From: JAIOPA01 sp036522895
GTDB lineage: Bacteria; Eisenbacteria; RBG-16-71-46
Assembly (NCBI GenBank): GCA_036522895.1
Contig: DATDEX010000286.1
Span: 1-64,000, forward strand
Length of the DNA stretch: 64,000 nt
Direction: 5' to 3'
Shown: positions 16,501-23,928 of the stretch, piece by piece
How positions within the stretch are numbered: position 1 is the first letter of the stretch
How the letters are laid out: each line of letters begins with the position of its first letter
Position numbers and translations under genes: made by a program
Notes under the pieces: model-generated
The model's input: the letters and a program-made list of their open reading frames with translations, nothing else
Database searches by the model: none
Told to the model about the DNA's origin: nothing

Positions 16501-18133
16501 CGACGAACGGCAGTTTCTGCCGGGCTTGCGCCTCGCCCACGGCCGTCACGCTGTCCTGGAACAGCACGCGGAAGTACTCCCGCTGGAACCCCCGGCTGAA
16601 CTTCGGATAATCGAGCCGCGTCGAGCCGATGTTCGTGACCGCACCGCCCGCCGGGGCGCGGAGGAGCGCCTCGCCGATCGAGGCGAAATCGATCGCGTTC
16701 GAGGTGCAATCGATGGCGTAGAAGTTCATCAGCCGGTCGCCGTTGGTGAGCGCGTGCATGTCGGGGTTGCTCAGGTTGTCGTCGCCGCACGACATCACCT
16801 CCCGGTACCCGTGCCCGACGTGCGTCACGAGGTTGTATCCGACCTGGAGGGAGTCGAACACCGCCGCGCGCGTCTCGTGCACCGACCCGGGCCGCCAGCT
16901 CGGGTTCGAGTCGTTCTGGTACATGCGGGCCACGTGCATGTTCGGAACGCCGTCGAGGATCGGCATCTCGTCCGACTCCACGATCTGGGCGCCATCGAGC
17001 TGCACCAGCTGGCCGGGGCTCCAGGGCTCAGGCGTGATCACCTGGGCAAAGAAGAGGGCGTTTTCCATGTAGTCGGCAACCGGGGTCCGCTCGTACTTGA
17101 GCGTCTTCCGCACGAACAACTCGGCATCGGCCGGCGTCACGACCGGTGCGCGCCCGACCCAGACCTCGGGCAGCAGGTCCGCGTCGTCTCCCGCGTCGCC
17201 GGGGCCCGCGGACGCTTCCGCGAACAAGCTGTCGCCATCGGCGTTCCAATTGCCATCGAGACACGAGTAGTAGAGGTCGGTCGGGACGAACTCGTCGTCC
17301 AGGAACGACACGTGCGCGATGCGCGGCGGAATGAGCTCGGTGTCGCCGCCGAGCAGCACCCAGCGCGTGCCCCAGCGGCTGTACGCATCGCGGATGAACA
17401 GCCGGACGCGCTCGGGGTCGTCGACCGCCGCCGGGTACTGTTCGCGAATGAAGCTCAGCGTGCGCACCGCGGCGGGCACCCCGCTCGCGGTCTTCCAGTC
17501 CGCGAGCGGCTGGAACGCGGGCACCAGCGCATCGCTCGTGATGATGAGATAGGCGACCGGGCTCCCGAGCAGTGACGGCACCTGGGTGGGGCGAAACGGC
17601 GTTGCCGCGTCGGGGCGGGGAAGGGGGACGGCTCGCGGCGCGTCGGCCGGCGTCCCGACCGCCTCGGCGGCGTGCGTCCGGCCCTGTGATCGCTCGGCGC
17701 TTGCCGGGGGTGGGCCGCCCGCGTCCTCCCAGTCCGGCACCACGCGCTCGCGCGGGAGAGGAGCGCTGGTGGATGGCTCGAGGTCGAGCCTCACCCGCAA
17801 CTCCATCGCGTGCCGCGCGTGCCCCGCGGGCAGCCCGCAGCCATCGGGAAGCTCGAGCCACGCCAGGTGTCGACCGCGCTGGAAGCCCTGATAGCCGATG
17901 CGGACCGTGATCCCGGCGGGGGCGCGCGCACCGTCCTCCGCGCACTCGAGCGAGACGACCTCGACCCGCGTGATGCGTTGGCCATCCGGAAGGTCGAGCG
18001 GTCCGGCGGCGGGCAGGCGGTCCGGGTCGACCTGGAGCGTCCGGGTCACGGTGACGACCGCGCGGGCCGGGCTCACGAGCGCCAGAAGCAGAAGGGCCGC
18101 TAAGCCGGGGAGCCGAATCACGCGCAAGAGCAT
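13550..18133 (-). CDS. Gingipain-like C25 peptidase with FN3, FG-GAP and T9SS domains
   Basis: 1527 residues. A signal peptide (GLAALLLLALVSPARA) is followed by a propeptide-like beta region to about 190, then the C25 caspase-fold peptidase at about 190-570. Its catalytic His441 (THVGHG) and Cys476 (AIDCTSN) stand 35 residues apart as in gingipains, and the Asp-rich metal-type segments (DDADLLPEVWVGR) are present. An Ig-like domain, a CARDB-like region, a fibronectin III domain (about 904-985), FG-GAP/VCBS propeller blades (DLDGDGGRDV, DMNGDGFTDI, DINGDGVNDV) and a type A sorting domain (about 1430-1527) follow. Predicted to be a surface or released cysteine endopeptidase exported by T9SS. 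It is divergent from the RidA-like gene. A paralogue without the catalytic dyad lies at 23929-25770. Confidence 0.92.
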   Translation of the reverse strand: MLLRVIRLPGLAALLLLALVSPARAVVTVTRTLQVDPDRLPAAGPLDLPDGQRITRVEVVSLECAEDGARAPAGITVRIGYQGFQRGRHLAWLELPDGCGLPAGHARHAMELRVRLDLEPSTSAPLPRERVVPDWEDAGGPPPASAERSQGRTHAAEAVGTPADAPRAVPLPRPDAATPFRPTQVPSLLGSPVAYLIITSDALVPAFQPLADWKTASGVPAAVRTLSFIREQYPAAVDDPERVRLFIRDAYSRWGTRWVLLGGDTELIPPRIAHVSFLDDEFVPTDLYYSCLDGNWNADGDSLFAEASAGPGDAGDDADLLPEVWVGRAPVVTPADAELFVRKTLKYERTPVADYMENALFFAQVITPEPWSPGQLVQLDGAQIVESDEMPILDGVPNMHVARMYQNDSNPSWRPGSVHETRAAVFDSLQVGYNLVTHVGHGYREVMSCGDDNLSNPDMHALTNGDRLMNFYAIDCTSNAIDFASIGEALLRAPAGGAVTNIGSTRLDYPKFSRGFQREYFRVLFQDSVTAVGEAQARQKLPFVGVSQSDGFGRLSELELLLLGDPELRIFTARPRELTVTAPDSIAAGEGQLAVAVAVAGTPLFGARVTAWLPGHEYRSALTDGSGNAMLQFHPDSVGACSLTVTAFNARPWRRSLRVVAGAPAALQAAAPAVLDDSFAGRHGDADGLPDAGELVDLVVPVHNAGGTPAAAVTGTLSTADPWITIPVPTADYGAIDPAATSSPASGFRVAIDPDAPDQHEVAFTLDLAGDGGLQQQQHFQLLLRSPELVQVAHAESEEAGNNDGRPQPGETVRYTFRVRNVGKADAHALVGHLRDLDGLAVVLDSTLTLPDLPPGAEASTTPVRFVPGSADAKLLLEIDDATGSRLTQLLDMGYPAAVNAVAAAGGAGRVTLEWEHDPAPDLAGYNVYRAVAAAGPFVKVTPLPLGRTSSWADADLAPLARYYYEVTAVDSSGNESSPSAPASASTGPADHGGFPAFTRETSETPVAVARASGGGMDILVGGNVLHLFHSNGTAPVDADGSSATPGDFTTLGRFYRGGGSFADLDGDGGRDVIGATFTSKQLLAFDAQGVPRPGFPVPLPDPIWSSVAVGDLNGDQHQEIVFGSLGAALYAFRADGSEWLDGDLNPATIGVFKTLGNGFNTGTPALAPLLGPGQLAIVYGSADGFLYAWKPDGTNVTGFPVNLGAPILGSVAVGRLDGPAGQLSIVVPVADGSIHVQLANGASRPGFPVFLPPAGIGQGSSPALADMNGDGFTDIVLASGNGRVYVFDRNGAAVPPWTAASRFSSLTSDATIASPVVADINGDGVNDVVVGDENGSLAALSGVTGAMLPGFPITMSAEASGTPALCDCDGDGMSEIVTVDFGGTVHVWDYDFPFSPAGPAPWPQFHHDARRTGFSETTDAVGVEPALDVAPRTLELAAPHPNPVRTELQFAFGVPIEQNGAALELAVYDLAGRRVRVIAQGPARAGRSTARWDTRDAVGARMPSGVYLVRLSSGAQTRTRKVVVLH

Positions 18134-18307
18134 GACTCAAGGCTAGGAGCGTGTCGGGGTCGGGTCAACGGCTCTCGTGCCCGCGCCGGCAGACGCTGGG
18201 CCTCTCCCCGGCGGTGCTGACCGCCGCCAGGCAGTAGGTTCCCTGCCGCCGGGCCGACCTTCGCGCGACGGGCCCGGTCGAGCTTCATCCCGAAGGGAGG
18301 ACGAATC

Positions 18308-18706
18308 GTGCCGCGTAAGACCATCCAGCCAGACGGCCTGTTCGATAGCCGGAAATACGGCTTCTCGCAGATCGCAGTCGGTGAAGGCAGCCGCGTCGTC
18401 ACGATCTCGGGGCAGGTCGGGTGGGACAAGGACGAGCGCGTCGTCGGCGCGGACCTGAAGCAGCAGACCATGCTGGCGCTGCAGAATCTGAAATACGCCA
18501 TGGAGGCAGCGGGGGGCTCCCTGGACGATGTCCTCCTGCTGCACATCTACATCGTGGAATCGGTGATGACGAAGGACACGGCCGTCCGCGATTGCCTGCA
18601 AACCGTCTTTCCCGACGCGCCGCCTGCCACGAGCTGGATCGGCGTGTCGCGTCTCTCCGCCCCGGATTTTCTTGTGGAGATTGAAGCGATCGGCGTCCTG
18701 CCCTGA
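18308..18706 (+). CDS. RidA/YjgF-family protein without the deaminase arginine
   Basis: 132 residues from a GTG at 18308 with GGGAGG 8 nt upstream. The chorismate-mutase-like YjgF fold is clear (TISGQVGWD, QTMLALQNLKYAMEAAGGSLDDVL, VEIEAIGVL). True RidA enzymes, which hydrolyse reactive 2-aminoacrylate imines, need the arginine in the PARS motif; here it reads PATS with Thr108. This places the protein in one of the Rid subgroups whose reaction is unknown. It stands alone between the divergent C25 gene and a convergent POT transporter. Confidence 0.85.
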   Translation: MPRKTIQPDGLFDSRKYGFSQIAVGEGSRVVTISGQVGWDKDERVVGADLKQQTMLALQNLKYAMEAAGGSLDDVLLLHIYIVESVMTKDTAVRDCLQTVFPDAPPATSWIGVSRLSAPDFLVEIEAIGVLP

Positions 18707-18776
18707 ACCGGGCCGTCGGCGATCGGGTCGGTGGAGCCCCGCGAAACCGGGTCGCGCCGCACTCCCGTGACGGCGC

Positions 18777-20237
18777 TCAGATGTCCGCGGCCTCGTACTT
18801 CCGCACCCACCCCGCGTAAAGGAAGATGCCGATCGCCGATGCGATGCCGACGGCGACGAACGGATACCAGAGCTTGTAGGGATGGTAGGCGCTCCAGAGC
18901 AGCCGGGTGGCGGCGCTCGCGTCGAGGTGGTTCACGCGCTGCAGCGCCTCCATCGCGGTCGTCCGATCCACGCCCGCCGGCACGCCGCCATGATCGCCGA
19001 GGTACTTGAGCGCCAGGCCGGCTTTCTCCCCGATGCGCCCGTAGAGGTCGCCGGCGAGGAACGAGCCGTACGCCCAGCCGATCGCCGTCGGCATGTTCGC
19101 GTATCCCATATAGAGACCTTTCTTGCCCTCCGGAGCGATGATGCCGAGATAATCGTTCATCTTGGGGCTCGACAGCATCTCGCCCACCGCGAAGAGCGCG
19201 ATGCCGAGCAGGCAGGAAACACCCGACATGGTGAAGCCCGCGGCGAGCAGGCCCAGGGACGCGACCGCGATGCCGATGAAGATCGAGTGCACGCGCCGCA
19301 TTCGTGCCACGAGGTGCGAGACCCAGACGACGCACAGAACGATCATGAACGCGTCCAGGTTGATCATCCATTCCTGCGCCACCATCGGGCCGCGCGGGGT
19401 CTGGGTCGTGAACATCGCCGGCAGGTGCATCGCCCTCACGATGCTCGAGGAATCCACCCAGTCCACGATGAAGTTGGGCAGCAGGTCGAAGAGCTGCATG
19501 AACATCAGCCAGAAGCCGGACATGATGAGGATGAACGTGATCAGGCGCGGGTTGAAGAGATTCGTGAACGTGAGTAGGGCGGTCTGCAGCACACCGCCCG
19601 ACTTGTTCCCCCCGGCGTCCACGCTCGGGTAGGTGAGCAGCATCAGGAAGTTCAACGAGACGATCACCGCGCACCCGTAGAAGACCGTCGGCCACGAGAA
19701 GCCGTACAGAAAGTGCGCCAGGGGCGGCCCCAGGAACCCGCCGACGTTCACGAGCATGTAGAAGACGCCCCAGCCGACCGAGGAATTGCTCTTGTCCATC
19801 GTCCGCTGCAGCGAGCCCCACACCCCGGGCTTGAAAATCGCCGTGCCGAACGCCAGGACGAGGCACCCGATCGTGAACGGCCAGAAGCCGCGCTGGGTGG
19901 CCATCAGCAGGTATCCGGCGATCTTGATGGCAATCGAGACGGCGATCGTCTTCTTGTAACCGTAGCGGTCCGCGAACCCGCCCGAGAAGATCGGCACGCC
20001 CGTCTGGACGAGCGCCCACAGCGTGAAGATGAAGCCCTTTTGCGACTGCGTGAAGTGCAAGCCGTGGATCTCGTCGGCCTGCGCGATGTAGATGGGGATC
20101 ACGACACGCACGCCGAAGTAGGCCAGGCGCTCGAACATCTCCATCATGTTGAGCATCCAGAACGCGCGGGAAAGGTGCGAGAGTTGCGCGAACATCCCGG
20201 TTCTTGGCGGGCTGGCGGCCTGCGGCATCGAGCTCAT
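18777..20237 (-). CDS. POT/PTR2-family proton-dependent oligopeptide transporter-like MFS protein
   Basis: 486 residues from the ATG at 20237, which has CGGAGG 5 nt upstream. The first helix carries the POT signature (MFERLAYFGVRVVIPIY, the ExxER-like proton-coupling motif in shortened form), followed by GGFADRYGYKK after helix 2 and FKPGVWGSLQRTMD, also typical. About 12 to 14 hydrophobic helices are present. Members take up di- and tripeptides with protons; with secreted C25 peptidases nearby, uptake of released peptides is an attractive but unproven role. A related transporter is at 50727-52076. Confidence 0.85.
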   Translation of the reverse strand: MSSMPQAASPPRTGMFAQLSHLSRAFWMLNMMEMFERLAYFGVRVVIPIYIAQADEIHGLHFTQSQKGFIFTLWALVQTGVPIFSGGFADRYGYKKTIAVSIAIKIAGYLLMATQRGFWPFTIGCLVLAFGTAIFKPGVWGSLQRTMDKSNSSVGWGVFYMLVNVGGFLGPPLAHFLYGFSWPTVFYGCAVIVSLNFLMLLTYPSVDAGGNKSGGVLQTALLTFTNLFNPRLITFILIMSGFWLMFMQLFDLLPNFIVDWVDSSSIVRAMHLPAMFTTQTPRGPMVAQEWMINLDAFMIVLCVVWVSHLVARMRRVHSIFIGIAVASLGLLAAGFTMSGVSCLLGIALFAVGEMLSSPKMNDYLGIIAPEGKKGLYMGYANMPTAIGWAYGSFLAGDLYGRIGEKAGLALKYLGDHGGVPAGVDRTTAMEALQRVNHLDASAATRLLWSAYHPYKLWYPFVAVGIASAIGIFLYAGWVRKYEAADI

Positions 20238-20427
20238 GCGGCCTCCGGAAGGAGTGTTGCTTGGGGGAGAGCACGGCAATCTCGAGTCTCAGCGTAGCCG
20301 CTCGCTCCAACCGATGAAAGCATCGCCGGTGCGCCGCCCACCTGTCCGACCGGTATCCGCCGCCACGCAGCACGACCCGACACGGGCGAAGGCCGGCGGA
20401 TGACCTGGTGTGCGCCTCGTCTCCCCA

Positions 20428-20612
20428 CTAGCCCGGACTATTCATGAGCCCGCGGCCTGCGAACGCGATCTGGCGGCCATCCGCTGCGTTGCAGGCTCGG
20501 GGCGCTCCTCGACGTGTCTTCAGACACGTCTGCGGTGCGGCCCGACCCTGCGCCTTGCGGCTGGCCGCCATCTCGCATTCTCGGCTCGCGCTTCATGAAT
20601 AGTCAGGGCTAG
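20428..20612. mobile_element. 185-bp palindromic MITE-like element
   Basis: The ends at 20428-20448 and 20592-20612 are inverted repeats matching at 19 of 21 positions (core ACTATTCATGA). Similarity continues inward over about 65 nt per arm (CTGGCGGCCA on the left mirrors TGGCCGCCA on the right), and the centre at 20511-20530 is itself a palindrome (GACGTGTCT/AGACACGTC). Both ends carry CTAG, which may be a 4-bp target duplication. There is no coding capacity, so it would be mobilised in trans. The right end lies 11 bp before the DNA polymerase start codon. The transposase family is unknown; TIR form and 4-bp duplication would suit an IS1380-like enzyme, but this is a guess. Confidence 0.75.
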
Positions 20613-20623
20613 ATTCACGCGTC

Positions 20624-22954
20624 ATGCAGACCTCGACCGATCCGGCTCCGATACCTTATGAGTGGCTCTGGGGTTGGGACCCGACGCCCGGCATCGTCTC
20701 CGTGTGGGCGGAGCCGTCCGGTCTCGCGGTCATTTGGCGGCGGCTACCGGGCTCGGGGGCGCTGATCCGCGAAGAGGCCCGGTTTCGGCCGTGGCTCGTG
20801 CTCGATCGGCTCGACGATCTCGCGCATCTCGGCACGGGCCTCGCGCCCGACGGCACTCCCCACGCACTCGTGACGTACCGAGAACTCGCCGGGCCGGGCC
20901 AGCTGCGGTTCCTCGTGAGCGCCGACGACGGGCGGACCCTGTCGCGAGCGGTGTTGACGGGTGCGTCGCGCCGCATGGGACACGCCCTCCGTCACGTGCG
21001 CGACCTCGGCAAGACCGCGGTGCTGTCGCTGCCGCCCGAGGAGCAGTACCTGGTCATGACGGGGCGGTCGTATTTCCGCGACCTCGCCTTCGATCAACTT
21101 CGTCGATTGCAGTTCGACCTCGAGACGACCGGCCTGGACCCCGCGCGGAGCCGGATCTTCATGATCGCCGTGCGACATCCCTCCGGGGCCGAGGAGGTGC
21201 TCGAGGCCGCGGGCGAAGATGACGCCGCGGAGGCGGGACTCATCCGGCGGTTGGTGGCGACGGTGACCGAATCGGACCCCGACGTGATCGAGAATCACAA
21301 CCTCCACGGCTTCGACCTGCCGTTCCTGGAGCGGCGTGCCCGGGCGCTGGGCGTGCAGCTCGGTCTCGGCCGGATTCCGTCCCTGGGTGTCCGGGCGAGG
21401 GCCGCGCGCCGAGACCAGCTCCGTTACGTGCTCCCGGGACGCGAGTGTATCGATACGCTCGACGCGGTCCGCCGCTACGATTTTGCGGTTCGCGAACTGC
21501 CCGGGCACGGGTTGAAGGCGGTGGCGCGGCATTTCGGGATCGCGGCGTCGGACCGTGAGCTGATCCCCGGCGAGCAGGTCCACGCGACCTACCGGACCAA
21601 TCCCGAGCGGGTCCTCCGCTACGCCACGGCCGACGTCACCGAGGTCGCGGCTCTCGCCCGACTGCTCGGCGGTGCGGCATTCGCGCTCGCCCAGCTGGCG
21701 CCGCGCCGATACGAACGGTTGGCGGACGCCGGTGCCGCGACCGGTGTGATCGACCCGCTCCTGGTTCGAACCTATCTGCGAGCCGGGCACGCGCTGCCGG
21801 CGCACGAGGCCGGCGATGGGACGAGCCACAGTGGCGCGGCCCTGCACCTCTTCGCGACCGGGGTGGCGGAGCGCGTGGTGAAGGCCGACGTCGCGAGCCT
21901 CTACCCATCCTTGATGCGAACGCATCGGATCGGGCCGAGCCGTGACCGGCTCGGTGCGCTGCTGGCGCTGGTGGACGGCCTCGTCGAACGGCGCCTCGCG
22001 GCGAAGGCGGCGGCCAGGTCGGCTCCCGCGGGCTCGGCGGAGCGGTTCGCGCACGAGGCGATGTCGGCGGCGATGAAACTGGTGGTGAACACGGCCTACG
22101 GTTACCTGGCGGCGGGCGGGCTCACTCGATTCGCGGACGTCCACGCCGCGAACGAGGTGACCCGCCACGGACGCGAGACCCTCGATCTCATGTGCCGCGA
22201 GCTCCAGGCCCGGGGCGTGATCCGGCTCGAGGCGGATACCGATGGGGTCTATTTCGCGGTGCCACCGGGGTGGACCGAGGCGGAAGAGAGGCGCGTGGTG
22301 GCGGAGGTCGGCGCGCTCCTGCCGCCGCTGGTTCAACTCGAGTTCGAGGGGCGTTACGCCGCCATGCTGTCGCACGAGCCCAAGAACTACGCGCTTCTCG
22401 GCTACGACGGCCGGCTGGTGCTTCGCGGGGTGGCGTTTCGATCGAGCCGGGCCGAGCCCTTCGGTGAGGCATTCCTCCGGCGGGCCGTGTCACGTTTGCT
22501 GACCGGCGACATCACCGGGGTACGGCAGGCGTACGTCGACACCGTGGCCGCGCTCAGGCGGCGGGAATACTCGACCTTCGAGGTGTCGTCGCGGGTGCGA
22601 TTGACCAAGACGCCGGCGCAGTATCGGGCTTCGCGTGCAGGTCGACGCGAACACCCCTACGAGGCCCTGCTGGCCGCCGGGCGACGCGACTGGCGACGGG
22701 GCGAGCGCGTCCGGGTGTTCCGGGCTCGCGATGGTTCGGCCGGGCTCGTGACCGAGCGCGCGGAGAATGTCGATCACCAGGCCGACAAGCGCGACTACGA
22801 CGTCGAACACTACCTGCGTGTGCTCAAGGACAACTACGCCTCGAGACTGGCCCGGGCGTTCGAGCCGGCGGATTTCGCGGCAATGTTCGCGGACCCGAAC
22901 CAGGCCTCGCTGTTCCCTCCGGCGTACGGCGAGATCCGGCCGGTGCTCCGATGA
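20624..22954 (+). CDS. Family B DNA polymerase with proofreading exonuclease
   Basis: 776 residues. The 3'-5' exonuclease motifs are intact: FDLETTG (Exo I), NHNLHGFDLPF (Exo II) and YATADVTEV (Exo III). Polymerase motif A is DVASLYPS with Asp422, motif B is KLVVNTAYGYL, and motif C reads EADTDGVYF with Asp538 and Asp540, the usual tyrosine before it being Glu536. All metal-binding aspartates are kept, so it should be active. The size fits archaeal-type PolB and E. coli Pol II (783 residues), but it is too diverged to call polB. The likely role is repair or translesion synthesis. No Shine-Dalgarno is seen; the start is 11 bp after the palindromic element, which must contribute to its promoter or leader. 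Confidence 0.9.
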   Translation: MQTSTDPAPIPYEWLWGWDPTPGIVSVWAEPSGLAVIWRRLPGSGALIREEARFRPWLVLDRLDDLAHLGTGLAPDGTPHALVTYRELAGPGQLRFLVSADDGRTLSRAVLTGASRRMGHALRHVRDLGKTAVLSLPPEEQYLVMTGRSYFRDLAFDQLRRLQFDLETTGLDPARSRIFMIAVRHPSGAEEVLEAAGEDDAAEAGLIRRLVATVTESDPDVIENHNLHGFDLPFLERRARALGVQLGLGRIPSLGVRARAARRDQLRYVLPGRECIDTLDAVRRYDFAVRELPGHGLKAVARHFGIAASDRELIPGEQVHATYRTNPERVLRYATADVTEVAALARLLGGAAFALAQLAPRRYERLADAGAATGVIDPLLVRTYLRAGHALPAHEAGDGTSHSGAALHLFATGVAERVVKADVASLYPSLMRTHRIGPSRDRLGALLALVDGLVERRLAAKAAARSAPAGSAERFAHEAMSAAMKLVVNTAYGYLAAGGLTRFADVHAANEVTRHGRETLDLMCRELQARGVIRLEADTDGVYFAVPPGWTEAEERRVVAEVGALLPPLVQLEFEGRYAAMLSHEPKNYALLGYDGRLVLRGVAFRSSRAEPFGEAFLRRAVSRLLTGDITGVRQAYVDTVAALRRREYSTFEVSSRVRLTKTPAQYRASRAGRREHPYEALLAAGRRDWRRGERVRVFRARDGSAGLVTERAENVDHQADKRDYDVEHYLRVLKDNYASRLARAFEPADFAAMFADPNQASLFPPAYGEIRPVLR

Positions 22955-23140
22955 CCCGTGTCGCGGGGGAGCCTGGCGCGGGCCAACCCTGGGCGGAAAC
23001 CACCTGTCCAACCTGTCGAGGCTGACCGTGCTTCCGCTGTCGCCCTCGGGCGCGAGGCATGGTTCACTCTCGGCCGCGAGTTCCCCAGGCGCTTCACGCA
23101 GAGGGTCGAGACGCCCATAGCGGGTCGAAGGAGGCAGACG

Positions 23141-23680
23141 ATGCGCACGCTCGTCTTGATCGTGTTTCTTCTCGCCGGTTCCGCGAGCAGCCTCGCCGCG
23201 CAGCCATCGCGCCACACGAGGGCCCAGGAGATCGCGGCGTCGTTCAACAAGTACAAAAACGTCGTCAAGGAGAAACGCGGCTCCCGAAAGCACGTCTACA
23301 AGGACGTCCGATCGGAGCCTGACCTCAAGGCGAACCTCCGCGACTACTCGGGCACGTATGAGGTCCCGGACCTGGGTCTCGGGATCGTCATTCGAGTCGA
23401 CCGCGATGGCGGCACCCAGGGGGAGGGGTATGAGACGGGTCAACCGTCACCCACGTTCACCCTCGAGAACGCGACAGTCCGCGACGGAGTGCTTTCCGCG
23501 ACCAGGAGACTTCGCGACGGAACCGCGGAAAAGCTCGAGGGCGTGTTCATGACCCGCACGGAGCGCAAGAGCCCGACCGACGGCGGCATCACGACCTCCG
23601 GATTGGGAGTCGTCCTCGGATCACCCGTCGAACGAGATGGCATTACCTACGAGAGGCTCTTCTATCAGTCGAAACGGTGA
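23141..23680 (+). CDS. Exported protein of unknown function
   Basis: 179 residues from the ATG at 23141, with GAAGGAGG 6 nt upstream. A clear signal peptide (TLVLIVFLLAGSASSLAAQ) is followed by a Lys-rich stretch (KYKNVVKEKRGSRKHVYKDV) and a small beta-barrel-like domain (YSGTYEVPDLGLGIVIRVDRDG, GVLSATRRLRDGTAEKLEGVF). The latter resembles the beta-sheet domain often attached to serine hydrolases (DUF3471-like), but the match is not strong. It is probably periplasmic, with no sorting domain. Confidence 0.7.
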   Translation: MRTLVLIVFLLAGSASSLAAQPSRHTRAQEIAASFNKYKNVVKEKRGSRKHVYKDVRSEPDLKANLRDYSGTYEVPDLGLGIVIRVDRDGGTQGEGYETGQPSPTFTLENATVRDGVLSATRRLRDGTAEKLEGVFMTRTERKSPTDGGITTSGLGVVLGSPVERDGITYERLFYQSKR

Positions 23681-23821
23681 TGTCGGGAGGCGCCCGATGT
23701 GGGGCGACTCCGCTCGTGCGAGCACGAGTTGCCGGACGCACGGGCTCGCCCTCGAGCCTGTCGCCGGGCACTTCAGTGGACGGACGCGGCGGGAAAGGGG
23801 TCATGCCGTTTCACTTGGTCG

Positions 23822-23851
23822 TTGACCAGGCAAATGGGACGCGCCTAGGCT
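23822..23851 (+). promoter_or_regulatory. Sigma-A-type promoter for the C25-like gene
   Basis: TTGACC at 23822-23827 and TAGGCT at 23846-23851 with an 18-bp spacer, 77 bp before the ATG at 23929. Confidence 0.6.
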
Positions 23852-23928
23852 CTCCGGGCGGCTGGAGCCGCATCACCCGAGATGGTCGGGCTCGGCGACG
23901 ATCCGAGGACGACGATGTGGAGCACCCC

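Noticed and set aside
13463..17575. Very long open frames on the plus strand, opposite the C25 peptidase gene
   Set aside because: They are Arg/Gly/His-rich translations with no domain, signal or ribosome site and are explained by high GC in the third positions of the true minus-strand gene. The same applies to long antisense frames elsewhere in the window.
20428..20612. An intrinsic terminator or a small RNA gene
   Set aside because: The palindrome is far longer than a terminator, lacks a T-tract and carries flanking CTAG with transposon-like ends, so an element is the better explanation. A folded RNA product is still possible.
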